Shown here one piece after another: positions 6,851 to 11,757 of a stretch of DNA of 11,757 nt. Every line of letters begins with the position of its first letter. Position 1 is the first letter of the stretch. Both the position numbers and the translations under genes were made by a program. This stretch comes from Planctomycetaceae bacterium (GTDB lineage: Bacteria; Planctomycetota; Planctomycetia; Pirellulales; Pirellulaceae): positions 1 through 11,757 of the forward strand of contig JAHEAM010000065.1 of assembly GCA_024642765.1 (NCBI GenBank). The letters are read 5' to 3'. The notes under the pieces were generated by a model. The model did not search any database, was not told the origin of the DNA, and worked only from the letters and a program-made list of their open reading frames with translations.

Positions 6851-7675
6851 ATGTTGGATCTGTTCGACAAAATTAACGCCTCAACAGTTTTTATAAAGTC
6901 ACAATGGTCGAAGACACCGAAGGCCGGAATTATTCTCGGCACGGGACTTGGCCCTCTGGTCGAACAAATCAAAATCGATGTCACCATCGACTATGGTGAC
7001 ATCCCGAATTTCCTCAAGTCTACAGCGACGAGTCATCGAGGCCGGCTCGTGTGCGGCGAATTAAATGGCCTCCCAATCATGGCAATGGAGGGACGACACC
7101 ACCTTTACGAAGGCTATGCGCTCAAGGACATCACATTGCCCGTGCGAGTTATGAAAGCGCTTGGTGCTGACCTACTTGTTGTCTCCAATGCGTGCGGCGG
7201 AATGAATCCCTATTTTCGCTGTGGCGATATTATGCTCATTGAAGACCACATCAACTTACTCGGTGACAACCCACTGATTGGCATCAATGACGATCGACTT
7301 GGTCCGCGATTTCCTGACATGTGTGAACCTTATTGTCAAGAACTTGTAAATCGCGCACTCGAAGTCGCTCGTACCAACAACATCGTCGCCCATAAAGGCG
7401 TCTTTGTTGCTGTCGCTGGACCTAACTTGGAAACACGCGCGGAATACCGATTCTTGAGAGCAATAGGTGCCGACGTTGTGGGAATGTCGACGGTGCCCGA
7501 AGTGATCGTTGCAGTCCACTCGGGAATGCGCGCGGTTGGTTTCTCCGTGATAACCGATATGTGCCTAGCCGACGCCCTCAAACCTGCGAACGTTGAAGAA
7601 ATTATCGCTACCGCAAACGAAGCCGCTCCCAAACTAACCAAATTGGTCATGGGTGTTTTGGCTGGCGAACAATAA
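6851..7675 (+). CDS. Purine nucleoside phosphorylase, trimeric type, with altered base- and ribose-site residues
   Basis: Splits purine nucleosides with phosphate into free base and (deoxy)ribose-1-phosphate, in cytosolic purine salvage. The 274-residue product matches the trimeric PNP family throughout: phosphate loop GTGLG (30-34), H62 (human H64), GRHHLYEGY with R82, H84 and Y86 (human R84, H86, Y88), SNACGGMNP with A114, DHINLLGDNPLIG, RFPDM with F154, AGPNLETRAEYR with E194 (human E201), and GMSTVPEVIVA (211-221). Two sites depart from typical PNP: VITD at 233-236 has Asp where N243 sits in the human enzyme, and NVEE at 247-250 has Val where H257 sits. Both are the residues of methylthioadenosine phosphorylase. 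The Tyr at human 192 appears as Phe (185). Substrate preference is therefore open. It is followed 81 bases later by a paralogue on the same strand. No clear ribosome binding site precedes ATG 6851. Confidence 0.93.
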   Translation: MLDLFDKINASTVFIKSQWSKTPKAGIILGTGLGPLVEQIKIDVTIDYGDIPNFLKSTATSHRGRLVCGELNGLPIMAMEGRHHLYEGYALKDITLPVRVMKALGADLLVVSNACGGMNPYFRCGDIMLIEDHINLLGDNPLIGINDDRLGPRFPDMCEPYCQELVNRALEVARTNNIVAHKGVFVAVAGPNLETRAEYRFLRAIGADVVGMSTVPEVIVAVHSGMRAVGFSVITDMCLADALKPANVEEIIATANEAAPKLTKLVMGVLAGEQ

Positions 7676-7756
7676 GGGATTGCTGCGGCGCAAACCGAAA
7701 TCCTGTGCGTCAGGTTTGTCCAAGATCTACAAGTCTAATATCGCAAGCAAACGAAA

Positions 7757-8617
7757 ATGTCGTCGAATCGCCATGAACTCATCGCAGCCAACTGGATTCA
7801 GCAACGCTGGCCTCATCGCCCACGTTACGGCATCGTTCTAGGAACGGGTGCGGGCCAGGTCGCCAAGGCCATCAAAGTAGAAGCCGAATTTCCTTACGGG
7901 GACATTCCCGATTTTCCACGCAGCACTGCGGTTGGACACCTCGGGTTGCTTGTCTGTGGAGAGTTTGCTGGCCAAAAGGTCGTTGCCATGGCCGGGCGTT
8001 TTCACTTGTATGAAGGCTACTCTGTCGAACAATCCACGATTGGCGTCCGAGTCATGCACCAGCTTGGCATTCAGTGTCTATTCTTGAGCAATGCCGCAGG
8101 CGGTATCAATCCGAAATTCGTTTCCGGCGATATTATGCTGATCGACAGCCATCTCGACCTGATGTTTCAACGGGCGCAAGCCCGCAACACAACTCAACTA
8201 TCTGATGACGAAACACTGGCGGACCGTTTGTTTGTTGGAAAAAACAACGCGCGCATCGATTCTGCCTACGATCGGCAACTTATTGCTTACGCGATGCAAG
8301 CCGCTCGCGAACACAACTTATTGCTTCACTTGGGCGTGTATGTCGCAATGCTCGGTCCAAACTATGAAACGCGAGCCGAGTATCGCTTCTTGCGAAAATT
8401 GGGCGGCGATACCGTTGGCATGTCGACCGCTCCAGAAGTTGCCGTCGCATCAGAGCTCGGCATCCGCGTTCTTGCTGCGTCTATTGTTACCAACGTTGCC
8501 AAACCTGATGCACTCGATCGAACCTCAGGCGACGAAGTCGTTCATTTCGCCGATGTTGCCGCACCAAAACTCCGCAAACTATTTGAGGCAGCGATCTATT
8601 CAGATTCGAATTGCTAG
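7757..8617 (+). CDS. Purine nucleoside phosphorylase paralogue, trimeric type
   Basis: Second phosphorylase of the tandem pair, 286 residues. Family motifs present: VLGTGAG (27-33), GDIPDFPRST, H61, GRFHLYEGY with R81, H83 and Y85, SNAAGGINPKF (111-121), GDIMLID, LGPNYETRAEYR with E204, GMSTAPEVAVA (221-231), and IVTN with the oxopurine-selecting Asn at 246. The His that contacts ribose in human PNP aligns with Gly 258 (TSGDEV). The loop after the DHIN-like strand differs strongly from the usual NPLIGPND...RFPDM segment: residues 135-168 read MFQRAQARNTTQLSDDETLA and onward, longer and without the aromatic residue that reaches the neighbouring subunit's site. It keeps the inosine/guanosine type of base pocket, so it is the more conventional of the two in base choice. 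The start ATG has an A-rich leader, but no strong ribosome binding site. Co-transcription with the upstream paralogue is likely. Confidence 0.93.
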   Translation: MSSNRHELIAANWIQQRWPHRPRYGIVLGTGAGQVAKAIKVEAEFPYGDIPDFPRSTAVGHLGLLVCGEFAGQKVVAMAGRFHLYEGYSVEQSTIGVRVMHQLGIQCLFLSNAAGGINPKFVSGDIMLIDSHLDLMFQRAQARNTTQLSDDETLADRLFVGKNNARIDSAYDRQLIAYAMQAAREHNLLLHLGVYVAMLGPNYETRAEYRFLRKLGGDTVGMSTAPEVAVASELGIRVLAASIVTNVAKPDALDRTSGDEVVHFADVAAPKLRKLFEAAIYSDSNC

Positions 8618-9276
8618 ACGTATTTAACTTACGGCTCGATCAGTGCAGTTTTCAATGCAGTTATATAGGCGTTCATTTCCCATCGAGCGACATTTACCTA
8701 GCCGAAAGCTATCAGATTAACACGGGTAATTTCCAAGACTCCATTTTTTTGAAAAGCAAATTCCTCAAGATTCAACTGTACAAGACGCAGGCCGTGAGGA
8801 ATTTGATGAAAAAAGCTCAATACGCTTGGTCCTCGAGCGTGCTTGATGAACACGACATCTTGGATGGGGCCCTACTATTTTTCGTCTCAAGATGCCTTGG
8901 TTACCTTTCACGAACCTCCAGACAGTTTCAATTTTGTAACGCGAATCATCACAAATTTTAAGACAGACGATTCCATCATTTATCTTAATTCAGACTTCAG
9001 GAAAATCTGGCGCGACATGCTAGAGCACACCTGCGGCTTCCGGAGCGACACGAGTCAATCGGTGTAGCCAATCGGCGGCGAAAAATCGCAAAAAGGTTCG
9101 AGTGTTCCAATTCTCTGGAACCAATAGGCCATTCCGTCACTCAATGTGCCTTGCAAAACGCTAGCGTTCTCAGCAAAAAACCGGTCTAGTCTACTCAGAC
9201 GTCATTCTGTTAAATAACGGCCAGAAACCGAGTCGAATTCGATTCGTCCCTTAATGATTTGTGTCAAGGATGACCT
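8618..9276. other. Stretch without a secure gene, possible broken reading frame
   Basis: Two overlapping plus-strand frames together look more protein-like than chance but neither stands alone. One runs from the end of the second phosphorylase to about 8875 (for example YLAESYQINTGNFQDSIF and KKAQYAWSSSVLDEHDILDG). The other runs from about 8860 to TAG 9065-9067 (for example SSQDALVTFHEPPDSFNF and YLNSDFRKIWRDMLEHTC). No family is recognised. Bases 9068-9276 show no frame, repeat or convincing promoter apart from the ribosome binding site of the next gene. Confidence 0.4.
9266..9270 (+). promoter_or_regulatory. Ribosome binding site of the 9277 gene
   Basis: AAGGA with a six-base spacer to ATG 9277. 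It supports this start, which also places the signal sequence at the N-terminus. Confidence 0.6.
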
Positions 9277-10305
9277 ATGAATCTTCAAGCCACTGTTGCC
9301 TGTTTCCAGACTAAGAGTTCGTGCTGCGCAATGGCGTTATTGTTGCTCAGTAGCTTCACTTGCATTGGTCACGCCCAACAACAGGTCAACCAACAACCGC
9401 TTGGCCAACAACCACAACAGGTCACGCCAATCGTTCCTGAGGGTTTCAATATCTCACTTGAACATCAACAGTACGTCGAACGAATACTTGAGATTTGGGA
9501 AGAAAACAGCAGCAAAATCAAGCAACTTCAGTGCGATTTCCGCCGCTACGATTACGACCCTTCGATTTGCAATTGGCGTGACCCTCAGGACAATCGCTTG
9601 GCAGCTGCCGCGGTAGTAGAAGGCAGTATCCGTTATGAAAACCCTGACAAGGCTCTGTACGAAGCCGAATCTGCATGGGACTTTGCGGGCCCGCCCGCAG
9701 CCGAAGGTGATCAACCCAAATACGTCAAGCGAGACGAAATCGCTTTCCACGAAAAATGGATTTGTGACGGCAAAGGAACTTATGAATTCGACTACGTCTC
9801 GAAACGCCTGTACGAGTCTGAAATTCCGCCGGAGTACCAAGGCCAAGGGCTAATCAACAGTCCAATGCCATTCCTATTCGGTGCCAACAAAAAACAGATC
9901 CTTGAACGATTTTGGGTTAAAACAACGACTCCTCAAGGCATTATGGACGAGTATTGGCTCGAAATCGTACCCAAACGTCAATCCGACGCGCAGAATTACA
10001 CCAAGGTCCAAATCATTTTGGCAAAAGCAGATTTCTTGCCCAACGCGATCCATGTGTTCTCGCCCGGCTACAATCCAAAAGAAAATCAACTTGCCAGCCG
10101 CTACTTTCAATTTTCGAATCGGAAAATAAACGGACAACTTGCAGCGCTTCAATCCTTTTTCCAACAGTTCGTAAGACCAAGCACTCCGATTGGCTGGACT
10201 CGAGTCGACAAGAACGCCATCGACGCTTCGGCCTCTAGTGAAAATGCTGTCGATATTGAAATCCAACGCAACCTACAAAATAGCAACTCGAGTCAGATCA
10301 AATAA
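9277..10305 (+). CDS. Exported protein of the planctomycete TIGR03009 type
   Basis: A 342-residue protein with a signal sequence (hydrophobic 17-30, SFTCIGHA with likely cleavage after A33). A Gln-rich linker follows (34-48, QQQVNQQPLGQQPQQ). The folded part starts near residue 60 with a helix, YVERILEIWEENSSKIKQLQ, and continues as a run of beta strands (CDFRRYDYDP, VVEGSIRYENPDKALYEAES, EKWICDGKGTYEFDYVSKRLYE). This order, helix then strands with a 'structural element plus ENPDKA' and 'WICDGK..Y.YD' pattern, is what I recall for the TIGR03009 planctomycete family, which resembles LolA-like lipoprotein-binding folds. Membership and fold are from memory and not checked. Function is unknown. 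The C-terminus (about 300-342) is polar and Ser/Asn-rich. The gene faces the rhomboid gene, with 132 bases between the stops. Confidence 0.8.
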   Translation: MNLQATVACFQTKSSCCAMALLLLSSFTCIGHAQQQVNQQPLGQQPQQVTPIVPEGFNISLEHQQYVERILEIWEENSSKIKQLQCDFRRYDYDPSICNWRDPQDNRLAAAAVVEGSIRYENPDKALYEAESAWDFAGPPAAEGDQPKYVKRDEIAFHEKWICDGKGTYEFDYVSKRLYESEIPPEYQGQGLINSPMPFLFGANKKQILERFWVKTTTPQGIMDEYWLEIVPKRQSDAQNYTKVQIILAKADFLPNAIHVFSPGYNPKENQLASRYFQFSNRKINGQLAALQSFFQQFVRPSTPIGWTRVDKNAIDASASSENAVDIEIQRNLQNSNSSQIK

Positions 10306-10437
10306 TCAAACGATCAAACATTGCTGCGCACCCCATAGTACCGCCAATCCTCAGGTGATATTTTTCGTGGCAACAACATCCAAGCAGCAGTCGGTGCCAC
10401 TCAAAGAGCCGGCGTCTGCCCAGACTCTTATATATTC

Positions 10438-11442
10438 TTATCGCGTCGGCAACTTCGTTCCCGACAATTGCGTGTGGATTATCGCAAATATAACACCACA
10501 CAGCAGGCCAATACCGTGTGCCCAGTTCGCGACGTTTCGGGTCTCCACAAATTCATTTGAGGCAGGCAACATGCAAAAAATCAGCCAGCCCAGCATTAAT
10601 AAAACAGTCGACGAAGGCACAAAGAATCGACTATTCGGATCAATAGTCGACTTGATCCAAACGAATCCGAACAACGCATAAACCACCCCTGACATCCCAC
10701 CTAACGCAGCAATGACATGCCCGTTTTGATTGAGTCCAAGCTCCACTCCTTGCCAACTCACCGGTACACCAACCTGAACCAAGTTACTGATTGCAGCGGA
10801 AACAATCACCAACACAAAAATGAAAATCGTCCCATAACGATTTTCAACCAATCGTCCCAATTGAAAGAGCCAAATCATATTGAAAACAATATGGAGCGTC
10901 CCGAAATGGATGAATATAGGCGTAACCAAACGCCAAACCTCGCCATGCGAGATCGACCAAAACTTCAACCAGTTTTCGCTCAACGATTCTTTATTGATGA
11001 CGTTCTCCGCCAAAACCTCTTTGCGTGGCACGTCTGTAAAGGTCAATCCTTCGAACCAAACGGAATCCAAGTCTTTGCCGAAGGAGGTCAACAGTGCAAT
11101 CGCTGCCGAGATAATGATCAACGTAATCGTCAGTGGTGTGCGTGCTGACGGCTTGCCCTGACGAACTTTGACGACATTTCGTTCATAGGCCTTTCGCCTC
11201 TGGATTTCATCACGTTCGACTTTCGCTGCTCGAGCAGTGGCATCGCTGTATTTCGGATGGTTTGGACTTACAACGAAAGCCGCGAGTTCTTGCTTCGCTC
11301 GTTCGACTTGGTCTTCATTCTTGATCCAAAACTGAACGTTGTTTTTTTCAATCTCGAGCTGGTTTTCAACTCCTTCTGCGATCAACCAAGCGGAAAAGCG
11401 ATTCGCAAGTTTTTCGTCGTCTAATGTTCCAATCAACCGCAT
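10438..11442 (-). CDS. glpG-like: GlpG-type rhomboid intramembrane serine protease
   Basis: Cleaves transmembrane proteins within the membrane. The 334-residue product has an N-terminal cytosolic domain (1-65) with the pattern of the E. coli GlpG N-domain: IGTLDDEKLANRFSAWLIAEG, a FWIKNEDQVERAKQEL helix, and the SPNHPKY turn. A charged linker follows (70-100). The membrane core starts near 103 (TPLTITLIIISAAIALL). Rhomboid signatures are the loop-1 EVWRLVTPIFIHF (W170, R171), HIVFNMIWLF with H184 and N188 (GlpG H150, N154), catalytic serine in GGMSGVVYALFGF (S251), and catalytic histidine in NWAHGIGLLCG (H309). The Ser-His dyad is intact, so it should be active. Loop 1 (about 122-168) is longer than in E. 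coli GlpG as far as I can judge. It starts seven bases after the deaminase stop, with GGAAGG-like bases about ten upstream of ATG 11442, so the two are probably co-transcribed. Substrates are unknown. Confidence 0.93.
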   Translation of the reverse strand: MRLIGTLDDEKLANRFSAWLIAEGVENQLEIEKNNVQFWIKNEDQVERAKQELAAFVVSPNHPKYSDATARAAKVERDEIQRRKAYERNVVKVRQGKPSARTPLTITLIIISAAIALLTSFGKDLDSVWFEGLTFTDVPRKEVLAENVINKESLSENWLKFWSISHGEVWRLVTPIFIHFGTLHIVFNMIWLFQLGRLVENRYGTIFIFVLVIVSAAISNLVQVGVPVSWQGVELGLNQNGHVIAALGGMSGVVYALFGFVWIKSTIDPNSRFFVPSSTVLLMLGWLIFCMLPASNEFVETRNVANWAHGIGLLCGVIFAIIHTQLSGTKLPTR

Positions 11443-11449
11443 CTTCGGT

Positions 11450-11757
11450 TCACCTTCCTGGAGTTTGAGCGCCTAGTTGGCGATTCAATTCGTTATCTAA
11501 TTCTCTCTGAACTTGTTCAACTTGGTCGTAGTACTCGCGCCGCTTGAGGAGCGATGCCGCTGCTTCATCGATGACAACAACCACATCACGATGAAGCTGC
11601 AAGGCCGAAGCGGTCACTTGCGATGTCACGGGGCCCTCCACAGCTGCCGCGATTGCCTCCGCCTTGTTGGTCCCAAAGGCGAGTAGCAGGCATTGGCGAC
11701 TGTCCAAAATCGTGCCGACACCCATAGTGATTGCCATGCGCGGAACCTCGCGTTCGT
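11450..11757 (-). CDS. nagB: Glucosamine-6-phosphate deaminase, C-terminal part (cut by window edge)
   Basis: Converts glucosamine-6-phosphate to fructose-6-phosphate and ammonia in amino-sugar breakdown. Only the last 100 or so residues are present; the reading frame continues past the right edge (EREVPR precedes the first internal Met at 11737). Motifs match the NagB family end: MAITMGVGTILDS, the helix FGTNKAEAIAAAVEGPVT holding the conserved lysine and the AAVEG turn, and TASALQLHRDVVVVIDE (family: TISCLQLHP....DE). The C-terminus continues into a Gln/Glu/Arg-rich helix (about 30 residues, REYYDQVEQVQRELDNELNR). NagB versus the related 6-phosphogluconolactonase-like proteins cannot be fully settled from the tail, but the ALQLH motif favours the deaminase. 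The rhomboid gene follows seven bases downstream. Confidence 0.87.
   Translation of the reverse strand, partial: EREVPRMAITMGVGTILDSRQCLLLAFGTNKAEAIAAAVEGPVTSQVTASALQLHRDVVVVIDEAAASLLKRREYYDQVEQVQRELDNELNRQLGAQTPGR

Noticed and set aside
8611..8961. 116-residue plus-strand frame overlapping the end of the second phosphorylase as an intact gene
   Set aside because: It starts on a TTG inside the phosphorylase stop region with no ribosome binding site, and its last third is less protein-like than the competing frame. It is recorded as a possible broken gene instead.
10390..10420. Hairpin AAGA...GTCT GCCC AGAC TCTT as a shared terminator of the convergent genes
   Set aside because: The two stem parts are separated by a six-base one-sided bulge and neither strand has a T tract after it.

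Overview
The window looks like a chromosomal segment of a planctomycete, most likely a Pirellulaceae-type relative. This rests on gene content, not on a search. The pointers are a sigma-70 factor preceded by several helix-turn-helix segments, a secreted protein resembling the planctomycete TIGR03009 group, a decayed C-terminus of the DUF1559 (H-x9-DG) prepilin-like family that is hugely expanded in planctomycetes, and mostly weak Shine-Dalgarno sequences with wide intergenic gaps. No tRNA, rRNA, CRISPR array, intact insertion sequence or phage gene was seen.

Layout. Bases 1-459 hold at most one doubtful small ORF. A small exported protein gene (460-1053, minus) starts behind a strong GGAGG site. 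The sigma factor (1405-3090, minus) ends at a clear intrinsic terminator (1314-1344). Its 629-base upstream gap (3091-3719) separates it from a divergent secreted protein of 458 residues (3720-5096, plus). After a 270-base gap with a bulged hairpin comes a family 2 glycosyltransferase (5367-6308, plus). Just behind it lies the broken tail of a DUF1559 protein (about 6331-6668). Two tandem purine nucleoside phosphorylase paralogues follow (6851-7675 and 7757-8617, plus), probably one transcript. A 659-base stretch without a secure gene precedes a TIGR03009-like exported protein (9277-10305, plus). Convergent to it, on the minus strand, is a two-gene unit: the 3' end of a glucosamine-6-phosphate deaminase gene (from the window edge to 11450), then 7 bases later a GlpG-type rhomboid protease (11442-10438).

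How the genes relate. The window mixes purine and amino-sugar salvage, cell-envelope functions (glycosyl transfer, secreted proteins, intramembrane proteolysis) and one transcription factor. Only two groupings look like working units: the phosphorylase pair and the deaminase-rhomboid pair.

The points most worth a second look are three. The first phosphorylase carries Asp and Val where typical purine nucleoside phosphorylases carry the base-selecting Asn and the ribose-contacting His, which are the residues of the methylthioadenosine phosphorylase branch, while keeping the Glu typical of the oxopurine enzymes. The sigma factor has a near-canonical region 4.2 but an altered -10-reading helix, almost no region 3, and a DNA-binding-like N-terminal half. 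The DUF1559 remnant has two in-frame stops, a frameshift and a damaged signature motif.
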